This document shows, piece after piece, positions 12,355-21,796 of a DNA stretch of 64,000 nucleotides (position 1 is the stretch's first letter; each line of letters begins with the position of its first letter). Source of the stretch: Coptis chinensis (taxonomy: Eukaryota > Streptophyta > Magnoliopsida > Ranunculales > Ranunculaceae); assembly GCA_015680905.1 (NCBI GenBank), contig CM027382.1:22169501-22233500 (forward strand), written 5' to 3'. Position numbers and translations under genes: made by a program. Under the pieces are notes generated by a model. That model did not search any database, had not been told where the DNA came from, and was given only the letters and a program-made list of their open reading frames with translations.

Positions 12355-12693
12355 ATGGGTGTGTTTGTACTAGTACTAGTACTACTACTTCTTTTGGGTG
12401 GCCAGCTCTTTATGCTTCTGTTTTATTTGGTGCTATTTTTGGTTTTTTTTTCTATGGCTGCTGCTCTTGCTATTGCTATACCTGCTACTGTTGTAACTTG
12501 GATCACTGTTTTAGTACTACTTGCTTTTGCTGGTAAGCCTAGAAGAGCACTTGTTCTTGAAGGAAGGAAAATTACTAAAGATATTGTTGGGTTTGTGATC
12601 AAGATTGTTATTAAAGAGGGTAATATTGTTGTAGCTATTTGTGTTGTGATTGGGTATTTTGCTCTTACTGGTAGAAAGAGTAGAGATGATTGA
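12355..12693 (+). CDS. Small multi-pass membrane protein, intact 112-aa ORF inside the MULE
   Basis: A single uninterrupted frame of 112 codons. It has an N-terminal hydrophobic segment (residues about 3-33), a second hydrophobic region (about 34-60, AIAIPATVVTWITVLVLLAF), a basic loop with GKPRRALVLEGRKITKDIVGF, a third hydrophobic helix (about 89-106, NIVVAICVVIGYFAL) and a short basic-acidic tail RKSRDD. It resembles small conserved plant transmembrane proteins of unknown function that share the GKPRR..LVLEGRKIT pattern (from memory, unverified). It lies between the dead transposase and the right end of the MULE, so capture of a host gene is a reasonable inference. Its intact frame contrasts with the broken transposase next to it. 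The start codon lies just before a short gtacta repeat that encodes part of the first hydrophobic segment. Confidence 0.6.
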   Translation: MGVFVLVLVLLLLLGGQLFMLLFYLVLFLVFFSMAAALAIAIPATVVTWITVLVLLAFAGKPRRALVLEGRKITKDIVGFVIKIVIKEGNIVVAICVVIGYFALTGRKSRDD

Positions 12694-13177
12694 TGGTGTT
12701 AGTTTGGTTTTAACTAATTTTAAAATTAACTTTCTTGTTAGATGTATGTTTCTTGTTAGATGGGTAAAGGCTGATCATGTGGGGGGCACAACACAAATGT
12801 TGGTAAAAAAAAAAGGGTGGGTTTGGAGTCAATCAAAAAACGAGTGGTAACCATTTAAGTGTTGGTGGTATATATCAATTAACCTTTTTTACATATATGT
12901 CAAAAATTAAAAATCACAAAACATACCGACTTACTGGTGACTTAGTCAGGAAATATTGAAACAAGGCTATCTGTAATTGCTCACTGCGAAGGGCTCCTGC
13001 CATAGTTCAGAGCACCTGCTGCAAATAGCTCTAAACTTGAACACTAAGAATATTCAAGTGAGGGAAAATTCAAAAGAGTTAACTAATTGTAAAGAGAATT
13101 AACTCGACTTCAAGGACAAGACACAAGAAACCAAATACATGCCATCAATACTAATTTGGCATTTGTTTCAACTCCAA
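12694..13177. other. Non-coding MULE interior
   Basis: AT-rich sequence between the small membrane-protein ORF and the tRNA-like stretch, with no recognisable coding or structural signal. It probably includes the 3' flank of the captured ORF. Confidence 0.4.
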
Positions 13178-13272
13178 CGATCTTAGTGGATTTGAACCAC
13201 CATCTCTTGGGATATGTATTTGTGTGTGCCGCATATTGATCCCAAGCGCTTTGCCTGTTAAGCTAAAGATCC
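13178..13272 (-). pseudogene. tRNA-like sequence (tRNA pseudogene or SINE head)
   Basis: On the minus strand the sequence can fold like a tRNA. A 7-bp acceptor stem (ggatctt with aagatcg) has one mismatch. A 4-bp D stem (gctt/aagc) encloses a loop with agg, and a T arm carries the canonical loop ttcaaat closed by ggtgg/ccact. Internal pol III promoter-like boxes are visible: box A tagcttaacagg and box B ggttcaaatcc. The anticodon arm is abnormal, with an 8-bp perfect stem (cttgggat/atcccaag) closed by a loop of about 25 bases instead of 7. That rules out an ordinary tRNA. A SINE-type tRNA-derived head or a decayed tRNA fits better. Confidence 0.4.
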
Positions 13273-13780
13273 ATTTAGCAATCATTGTTTAAATCACATG
13301 TTCAATTCCAAGAATATCAGTGTAAATTGTCTCAAGTAGAAACATACACATAAGGACTGCCATCAACAAGCTTTTCAAAGAACTTTAGAAGAACTAGTAA
13401 CAACATTTTCCACTTATTCCTTGGAATGATAAAATGAACAAGTTTTTAAAATTATGCACAATTAGTATAAAGGAAATTCAAGTAGCAGTAGCTTAACAAG
13501 ATACTCTATGAGCAGCATTGTTAACTCTCAACACTAACAAATATAAAAGTAAGAACTTAAAGAGCATATGTAAAATACATCAAGATGGGCATAATAACCT
13601 TCAAATTTGGAGAGGTAACTCCAATTAGATGGGCGAAGAGCTGAAAGGGGCGTTTAGCCTCCCGAGCGTACATGAGAAGATCATCATCATGACTGGGCTG
13701 CAAGAAGTTGTTATTAGAAAAGTATAATGCCTCATCAACAGAGATGAAAGACTTGTAATGGAAGGCTGCTGCGGCGAGAT

Positions 13781-14073
13781 ATGCATTAGGCTCTTGAGCC
13801 ATTGTTGTCACTCACCATATGTATTCCATGCCCCTTTATCCATATCTAGCTACTGACTATGGTACATAACTTTCGTTGTTCACGCATCACATGTGGATCG
13901 GTGGATTTCTCATAGTTGGTGCTGATGCAGCCATTTTTATGGTAAGAGACTATGATCCAACTACTCGATACAATGATCTCTTAGATCGTGTACTTAGGCA
14001 CCGCGACACAATCATATCACATCTGAACTGGGCATGCATTTTTCTAGGCTTTCAAAGTTTTGGTTTGTATACA
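13781..14073 (+). pseudogene. psaA: Fragment of plastid psaA (photosystem I P700 apoprotein A1) in nuclear DNA
   Basis: The plus strand encodes recognisable PsaA segments: HHMYSM near 13813, YPYLATDYGT near 13839, then from 13882 [31 protein letters not shown] and DRVLRHR..IISHLNW. The match is lost shortly after SFGLY near 14070. Differences from a working gene include stop codons in the ALGS and DYGT regions and a small deletion that shortens the Ala-rich segment before AIFMVRD. It is a nuclear copy of plastid DNA (NUPT), about 290 bp, covering part of one of the eleven membrane helices and its loops. It lies inside the MULE, either captured by the element or inserted later. It cannot make a photosystem protein. 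Confidence 0.9.
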
Positions 14074-14647
14074 AATAGCCTACAATGACAATCAAATAAT
14101 CTACAAAGAAGAGAGGATAGGAGGAAATCAGTCAAACAAAAACTCACATTAAATTAGATAATCGCCTAGCGGCTAGCCTTCATTGGACTAGGCGAGGTAC
14201 CATTAGCTCCTCTCATCTCAACTCACATTGATCTACAACCGACACAAACAATTAATTAATACAATAAAAGAAACCCCATCAACTTTCAATTATCAATTCC
14301 AAACTTACAAATTCAAATTTACCTCAACTACAAGCCAAAGATCGAAATAAATCACAAAATAAACCAAATTAATTGTGGATTAATTGTACCTGAACTACAT
14401 ATCAATGGGAAGTAACAAGGGGATAGCAAGGGCAGCAACAATAGAGAAGAATTGGTGATATGATGACTGATTGTTGGAGAGAGCGAAATTGAGAGTGATT
14501 CCTCTTTCGGTCCTTGGCCGGGTTCTCTTTTGGAAAGGAAAGAAACACAAAAAAAAAAAAAAGAAACGCACGTTTTATTTTAAGGAAAGAAACACAAAAA
14601 AAAGAAAAAAAAAAAAAAAAATAAGGAAAAGAGATAGTAAAAGAGTA

Positions 14648-14732
14648 AAGACTAAAGGGCACGTGAACTCAAGTGCCACATCAGTGTGTTCACAAGTTTC
14701 AGTTCATTTTTTGTGTTGCTATAGAAAAATTG
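14648..14732 (-). repeat. MULE right terminal inverted repeat
   Basis: Inverted partner of 9246-9335. The outer 20 bases read caatttttctatagcaacac on the minus strand, followed inward by the shared gtggca and cacgtgcc blocks. It is directly followed by the TSD copy at 14733-14741. Confidence 0.8.
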
Positions 14733-14741
14733 TAATTGTAA

Positions 14742-15815
14742 ACATAATGGGTTGAAGCATTTTGATGGGGATTGGGGAATGTAGGTTGGGCCTAAAAATT
14801 CCATTGGTAGAAGTTTAGAACATTAATTAGAATTCATTTCGGGAAAAGTAGCATAACGATAATTTACAGCACATATGCGCTCATGGCTTCCCCAATTTGT
14901 AGCTTTTTTTTCACATAGGGGACGTTTTCATGACAAAATTCCAATAAAACAAAATTTCTCTAGCATTTTTCTCTTTTACAAAAGACTGTAGACATAATGG
15001 TGCCATGACATCTGGATGTATTTCAAGTTGGGGTTTCTTTCATATCAGGCTTTAGGGTGTGGACTTTGTGGATTGATCCCATAAAGTCAATTAGCAATGC
15101 CGATAAAATAGAATTACATTGGCAAATTGGTCCTTCAACTAGCCATTTGGCCCGGCCTATGGCCGGACTTGCTACATAGATAGCTAATGACTCAAAAGCC
15201 TAAAGTCCACTTGAATAAATTATATATGTATATTAATAGCTAATGATTCATTGCATACTTTGTTTGAAGGGTTTATGTTTTTCTATTTTTTTTAAGAGAT
15301 TGCAAGCTCTCAAACCTTGATCTGGTAAGTGTAATGCATTAAATTTTTAAGGGTCGATGCATTAGATGAGCTTGAAAAGACAAATCGATGTCAATTTCAA
15401 ATCTAGATGAATATCATGATATAGGTGACAATGAATGTTTGTTTGTACATCATATTGCACCATTTGCAATATTGAAGTATTGAGACAAATAATAGTTATC
15501 ACAACAAAAATGTAATTTATTTAGATTCCCAAGTCAATTTGATCATTCAGGTTACCTGCTTTGGAGATTGACATTTGCTCCATCAATTCCTTGTACTTAA
15601 GACTACTTCAGGAAACTGTTATACATGACAGCTGAATTCTAGTCTTACAAAGTAGATGCAACTTTAAGAGCTTGTCCTTGAGGCAGTTATTTTCGAGACC
15701 GGGTTGGGCTAAGATAAGTCACATTTGCACCACACAAATGTTTGCCATCTGAATGTAATTGAAGTTGTGATATTATTCTCTAGTCACTTGGAATGGTATG
15801 TTGTTGTGAATACCG
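14742..15815. other. Intergenic stretch, no gene recognised
   Basis: AT-rich DNA following the MULE, with no coding or structural signal that I can support. Confidence 0.4.
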
Positions 15816-15963
15816 TCTCATTTATCTGTGGGCGTGTCAGAAAATTAGAGTTAGAGGCCGTTTGGTTTTTTAGCCTCTGAATGCAATGTGCTTCTCATTT
15901 ATCTGTGGGCATGTCTGAAATTTAGAGTTAGGGGCCAGTTTGGTTTTTTTAGCTTCTGAATGT
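15816..15963 (+). repeat. Tandem duplication, about 77-bp unit, two copies
   Basis: Copy one (15816-15892) and copy two (15893-15963) both run tctcatttatctgtgggc, then tgtc.gaaa.ttagagtta, then a tttggtttttt block and tctgaatg. About ten positions differ. The ggcc(ag)tttggttt block resembles ends of plant hAT MITEs, but no inverted partner was found. Confidence 0.7.
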
Positions 15964-18146
15964 GCCACCCTCTCCTACCTCCGAAAGCCTTTGAATGCAA
16001 AGCTTTGAATGTTGTAAACATGTTTGTTTTGTTTATGTCAACTGAACCTCTTAGTAAATGCCGAGTACAATGTATGATAACTAAAGAAGTTACACAATCG
16101 GATGTAACTAAATGAAAGAAACAAAAACAGATAATAAACCTACAATGTAAAACTATTACAGTCTAAAAACAAAGATGAAGAAACAAAATGCAAGGTTAAG
16201 ATAAACAAAGTGCAAAGTTAAAAGAAAGGCACTGGAGCGTTAATAGCATGAAAAGGATATTGCCTTGGCACAGTTGACCCAAATGAAAGAGATGTGACTT
16301 CAAAGTTCTGCAATTGGCAATGAAATCATATTCACCTAAGTGGCCTAAAATGAGGGTACAATCCGTTAAGCGCGTATAAATTTTAAAGGGATTACAGAAA
16401 GGTATAATACCTCAAGTGTAATCAATGTCTACCTCACTTACATAACTGAAAGCCAAACAAAAATATTGACCAAATTGGTATAAATCTTAACACACACGAT
16501 TATGCAATAAGTAATTAAGTTTATTACAGAGTCTAGGGAACAACATGGATTTACGAATTTCTTTTTTAGGAGGGGAAGGTATCAAAAGCTAAAAGAGAAC
16601 AAAGTGATCGACATAGGTAGTTGGAGAATATTTCAATTCAACAGGAATGTATATGCAATATTAGTATAATGATACCACTTTGTAACTCCCCAAATCTCAT
16701 GCAATTACATACCTAAGATACGTGGCTTTTCTAGTAAAATTTCGACAGAGTCTCCTTTGTATATTCGACATTTCATAAATATAAAACTGTCATAACCTGG
16801 AAATTTAATAAGAATACATCCAAACCAAATATAAAACCTCATACCTCAGTCGTAAATTCAACTACTAAAAGATATACGGATTCGTAGAACCAGCTACTTA
16901 ACCATCTCGACTAATGTCAGTTAAGTCAAGTAACCAATCCTCGAATAAAAAGAAAACTATATATATACACACATCCCAAAAATCCTAATACACGACTTAT
17001 ACAGTGCAACTAACATGCATACATCTCCACGTTACAGATACATTCAAATCTCACCGAAGCAAAAAAAAAAAAAAAAACATCACAGATTATAGATGATGTT
17101 GTTGAGAGTACAACCAATACTTGGTGCCATTTCACTTGGAAGATGCACCAAATACCCATTTGTCCTGCAATTCCAAAAGAAGCTCAATATACCACACCAA
17201 TTCAAAAGTATATACAAAAACCTAAGCTATATGCTTATACATATCGATTTTGAGTGTGATATATTACTTGGAATTGCAAAAGTTAAATTTGGTAGTCTGG
17301 TGGGTGAATATGATATGTGGGTATAATGTTTCAACTACATTAGAACGTACATAAGTTCTTGGACTACTATGTGATGTCATCAGTACATACAATTTATGAG
17401 AATTTTAACATATATATATACCAAACCAATTCCCTGCTAAAACTCATCTCATATGATGCAGGCTTTCACAGTCCACAATTTAAAGCAACTTTTAAAATGA
17501 ATTCATCATAGGCTTAAGGGAAAAGTACTTGCTTACAATTCCTAAGTACTTGGTCTCCATGTATACATGCCCAACTTTAATTGAATTCTCATTTTCACCT
17601 TGTTCAGAAAACCTATTTGTATAATTGTGTATATCTCAAAAATAAGAACATATCTCTCTCATTATCAATCTAATTTTGGAGACATGAAGTGTGTTAGTAA
17701 CCATAGTAGGTCCTCTATAAGACAACTTCTTTCTGACTCTTATTAATAAGAATATTTTTGACAGTGCATAGATGTATAGTATCCCATCCACAAATGTCTT
17801 GCCTTGGCTAATCAGAAATGTATAGTAAATATCCAATTCTCCTGGAATAGTCTAACTATATATATCCATAATGCCTCACAAATTTAAAGCAAGACATTAT
17901 TTCTAAAACAATAAACATGGATTATAAATGAAAAGTAGAGACGTACCGTTTCTTGCGTCCGCAGTGGTCAATGCAGGACAAAGTGTGTCTTTATGCTTTT
18001 GATGAATTCTCACAATGGCTCATCAATCTTAACATATGCCATATAGAACCTTGATAGGATACCAGGAGGAAATGCTACCTTGAACTGGAAAGAAGAGATC
18101 TAGGTCATTTTTATTTTCACATACAATAGAAAATTCACACAATTAG
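15964..18146. other. Non-genic stretch with a possible LTR fragment
   Basis: No gene is recognisable. The part near 16680-17085 (from tgtaactccccaaatctc through the cgacagagtctcctttgta block) resembles LTR sequence common in plant Ty3/gypsy elements, judged from memory only. No partner LTR, TSD or coding region was found with it. A weak open frame at 17093-17326 has no family signature. Confidence 0.3.
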
Positions 18147-19033
18147 GGGTGTAATACGGGCGGGGATGGGGTCAACAGCGGATCAAATAGTGATGACTGG
18201 ATATTAGTATGGGCGGGTTAGGGGATACAAATCAGTGGTCCCCGGTCAGGGTTGAAGTGTCATGTCTTAGTACCATCAATGAATAGGGGTCAAAGGGGAC
18301 GGGTTGTCTTTGAAAATTATCATTTTAACCCAATTTCACTAAAAAAAACTTTTTTAATTCTGCAAGTAATATATTTGAATTCAAAGCATAGAGAAAAATA
18401 GAATCAATCAATAAAAAATAAAAATAAATAAAAAAACTTGAATTTGAATCCAAAACCATATTTGTAAATTTGAAACTTATTTATTGATTTACCATTTGTA
18501 AATTGATTATTTTCCATAGCATGATAAAATGAAGATGGGACTACTATGTGATGAGGATCTATGGTACAAAACAATAAAATATAAACTAAAATAATTCAAA
18601 ATGAATACAATGATGAATGATTTATCTTCTCCAAAATTCAAAAAGTTGAATTTGAATTTTCGATATTTTCCCAATGTTCAAACTTGAATATGTGAAATTG
18701 ATATTGAACTCATAAGTTTGTATTTATATCTCTCAAATTTCTACAAAAGTTAAAAGAAATTATAAACAAAATACAAAAAATATTAGAGTTAGAGTCTTGA
18801 AATTGTGCGGTCAACGGGGTTGGGTCAACGGCTTTTCACCTTGGCTAATCAAAAATGTTAGGCTTGGAATAGTCGGGTTTGAACATAGAACCTACACCCA
18901 TAGCCCAATAAACCGCAAAACGGCGCTTGGGCGGCCCGGGTCTATTTTATGGGTTGGTGCAATGGTTCTTGGTGGCGGGTGAAGACCGGGTACCCTACCG
19001 AATGATGGGTCAATGGTTTTTTTTTACACTCCT
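18147..19033. mobile_element. Possible MITE or non-autonomous DNA element
   Basis: The left border reads aggggtgtaa, and the right border ttacactcct is its near-perfect inverse complement. Between them are GC-richer ends (gggcgggg near 18161, ggcggcccgggtc near 18928) around a very AT-rich core. No coding capacity is seen. No convincing target-site duplication flanks the ends, so the element class is unassigned. Confidence 0.4.
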
Positions 19034-19312
19034 ACTTACAATGCACTACACCACAATATGATATTTGCAACACGCACTTTTTTGCTTTGCAACGGTTATT
19101 TACCGTTAGTAATTTGTCAACGCTATATAAGCTTTAGCAATGTTGTAAAGTGTTACTTTATTTTGGTGAATTTTACTAACGCTTGATAATCGTTTGAGAA
19201 GTGTTACAAATCTTAAAAACCAAAACAACAAAGAGGGAAACAAAAAAGAAATCGCGCTCGGTATATAGAAAACCTCTCTTTCTTTCTCACAGCCGCTAGG
19301 TTAGGGTTATCC

Positions 19313-20697
19313 TTGCTGGTTCTTATCGATTCAACAAAGACTCCAGAGAGGGATTACATACTTAAATTTTCTGCTTTGGAGATTTGCAATGAAACTGTCA
19401 TAGAATTGTTGAATCGAGATTCTGGCCCTCTTCGGCTTTTGGATGATCCTGAGGTATTTTGGAAGATGATTTTACTAATACGTAGTTTTAACGAGTGTTT
19501 TTTGTATAAGTCGTCTGAGTTTGAAGTTCATTTTTGAATCACGAGAAAGGGGGGAGAAAAACAAATTTAAGAAGTAGCTAAAGACTTTCAAAATTTGAGG
19601 AACTTAATTGCAATTTGTGAAGGTGACCATGTTTTTGTAGGTAATTTTATCAAGAGCTGCTCACTTCTATCATCTACGTGACTTTACCCGGCACATCCGT
19701 AGGACTCTCTACACTTATCAACCATTCTTTGATACATTTTTTTTGTCCAAGTAAAAAATACAAAATAGACAAATTATTGTCTTTTAATTGAAAGTGGAAT
19801 GTCGTATTAGATTAGAAAGACCATTTAATTGGATCAAATGTTGTTGTTATCGTATAGTAGTAGACTCATTCCATTGATGATCGATGGTCATGGTTTTTGG
19901 ACGAAAGTGGAATGCTGTATTAGATTAGTGAGACCATTTAATTGCATCAAATGTTGTCATTATTTTAAAGTAGTATACTCATTCCATTGATGATCGATGG
20001 TCATGTATTTTGGATTTTTTGCTACATTGCATGACAAATACACAATTGCGCTCCGCTTGTGTGTGTGTGTTATTTAGCTGATGTCCTTTAATAAGTATCT
20101 ACTCGCATTTTGTTTTTCAATTTCCAGCTCAAAGGCAAGTGGGGGAAACTGCACAAAATCATAAAAGCTCAAGGTCGCATCAGATAATTAAGCTGGTGAG
20201 TTATATTAATAAAATCTATAGATGAGGTCTGCTGCCTCATGCTTCATTTGAAATCATATTTTGGTGTATGCCTCTAGTAGTCTAGTAAACCTTGACACCT
20301 TAACATCACCATATACATATATAGTTTGAGTAAGCCAACCTGAGGTTAACACTTTTTAACATGCTGCTTTCCCCTTTGATTTCAGATTGCAGAGAGCGGA
20401 CTCATGAATACTCGAGGCTCTGTGGAAATCTTATATAGCGGTCCGGTATTCCCTCTTCTTCTTCTCCTCATACGTGTTTGTCTTTGTTTTGGGGTTAAAG
20501 ACTTGAAGTAACCCTTTCTTTGTTTTTTCTCTGGAGTTGATTATGTCTCATCAACTATCCACGTTTTTGCAGAATCTAGTGGACCTTGCAGGAAGTGAAC
20601 GTGCCTTGCAAACGAAGGTGGTTGGTATTAGGCTCATGGAAGGTTCTCATATTAACCGCAGCTTGCTAACACTGACGACTATCATTAGGAAACTCAG
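19313..20697 (+). pseudogene. Captured kinesin-7 (NACK-type) motor-domain exons
   Basis: Four exon-like pieces keep canonical GT-AG borders. The first ends at 19453 ([17 protein letters not shown] through LLDDPE), followed by 20128-20195 (QRQVGETAQNHKSSRSHQII), 20386-20445 (IAESG..) and 20573-20697 ([15 protein letters not shown] through [17 protein letters not shown]). SSRSH and DLAGSE are switch I and switch II of the kinesin motor ATPase, and the overall pattern matches plant NACK/CENP-E-like kinesins. The exon that should link LLDDPE to QRQVGE is missing, the P-loop region is absent, and the reading stops after the switch II part. It therefore cannot make a motor. Its position inside a CACTA element with splice sites preserved indicates capture of genomic DNA rather than of a cDNA. 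Confidence 0.88.
19790..20015 (+). repeat. Tandem duplication, about 113-bp unit, in a captured kinesin intron
   Basis: Two adjacent copies (19790-19902 and 19903-20015) share gaaagtggaatg, gtattagattag, gaccatttaattg, atcaaatgttgt and attccattgatgatcgatgg. They differ by about a dozen substitutions and small gaps. They lie between the first and second kinesin exons. Confidence 0.75.
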
Positions 20698-20757
20698 GTC
20701 AGTGAATGTCTAAACTTAATAGATCAAGTTGTAATATACTTTGTTTTATTAAAGGTA

Positions 20758-20880
20758 CACTATGTCAAAACATAATTTTTTTGACTGTAAGGCCGGGCAA
20801 TATTTGACGGGTACTAACTGTTAAAAAAAATATGACGGGCTTTTCGGTAATTGACGGTCCATGACTGTGGAAAACTAAAT
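20758..20880 (+). repeat. Possible second, internal CACTA-type 5' terminus
   Basis: Sixty bases after the last kinesin exon the sequence reads cactatgtcaaaac, followed by several tgacgg-type repeats (tttgacggg, atgacggg, attgacggt), a layout like a CACTA terminus and its subterminal repeats. No matching right end (gttttgacatagtg) was seen. It could be a relic of another element that contributed the ORF at 21797-25350. Confidence 0.4.
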
Positions 20881-21796
20881 CGTCAGTTTATACCGGTCAA
20901 CTATTTTTCCCCAAAAAATCAACTTTGAGCGCGAATCCTTCCCCCCAATCTTTCCATTTCCCCAACTCATCTCTCTCTCTCTCTATCTTTCCATATCTCT
21001 CTCTATTTGACGGTTATTTCAGCTGATCGAAGACATCTTGCACAACTTCAATTCTCTCTCTGTTATCGCCATGAACAAGTCCTCTCTCTCTCTCTCTCAT
21101 GGAATTCAACAGATTCACATGGTCTTGGAATTAAAATGTTAAAACTTTATGTTGTTTTGGAACTCTTAGTTTAATTTGTGCGTTTCGCTCATTCAAAATG
21201 AAAGGGTATCAAATTTTGAGACTTTAACAACGCTATATTTCTTTCAAGTTGAAATATAGTGCACGCAAGTAGTTGTGGGATTTGCATACTTGTACCTTAG
21301 CTCCTACGTCTTCTGGTCTTTGCTAAATCCCAATTCTTCTTTTCAATCTTTGCATACTTTTGATGTTTATATATGAAAAATGTATTTTTTTTTAATTGTA
21401 GGGTTTGTGTTTTATGTTTTTGCAAAGTTGTTTATGCTGGATTAACACTTCTTGTTATTATGGAAGACGATGAAATTTCATAGATAGTCAAACCGAAATC
21501 ATATTAGGGAGCAAATTCAGTACTTCGCTTTTTTTTTTGTCTGTTTGTTGGTTTTGTTTTTCTATTTTTGTATCAATTTTCTCCTTTTTTGCTACTAGGA
21601 GGTACAAATGCAAAGATCATGTTTTGGTAATGTCTGTTACTTGGTTTCATGTAAGTCTAACTTATTTGAATATATAGTTAATCTTGAATGGTATGCTGTT
21701 TTTCTTTCTTCGTGACTTGATTATTTGGTAATGTCTAAACTTATATTTGGTAATGTCTGTTACTTGGTGACTTGATTATTTAGTTTGGAATCAATC

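Larger units (their letters stand above)
9246..14732 (+). mobile_element. Mutator-like element (MULE), 5.5 kb, with perfect 9-bp TSD
   Basis: The sequence taattgtaa is present exactly at 9237-9245 and 14733-14741, a 9-bp TSD typical of Mutator-like elements. The element begins gagtttttctacggcaacac, and the reverse complement of its right end begins caatttttctatagcaacac. Similarity between the ends continues inward for about 85 bp. Inside, in order, are a broken FAR1/MULE transposase (9530-12290), an intact small membrane-protein ORF (12355-12693), a tRNA-like sequence (13178-13272), a plastid psaA fragment (13781-14073) and A-rich non-coding DNA before the right end. It appears immobile because its transposase is broken, unless helped in trans. 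Confidence 0.88.

Noticed and set aside
13557-13811. Minus-strand 84-codon frame next to the psaA fragment
   Set aside because: It overlaps the psaA piece on the opposite strand and has no recognisable family. The plus-strand psaA match explains its right end.
14402-14755. Lys-rich and Phe-rich open frames on both strands
   Set aside because: Produced by A and T tracts next to the MULE right end; no protein signature.
16680-17330. Complete LTR retrotransposon or gene near 16680-17330
   Set aside because: Only an LTR-like fragment is suspected. No partner LTR, PBS, TSD or coding domain is visible, and the 77-codon frame at 17093 has no motif.
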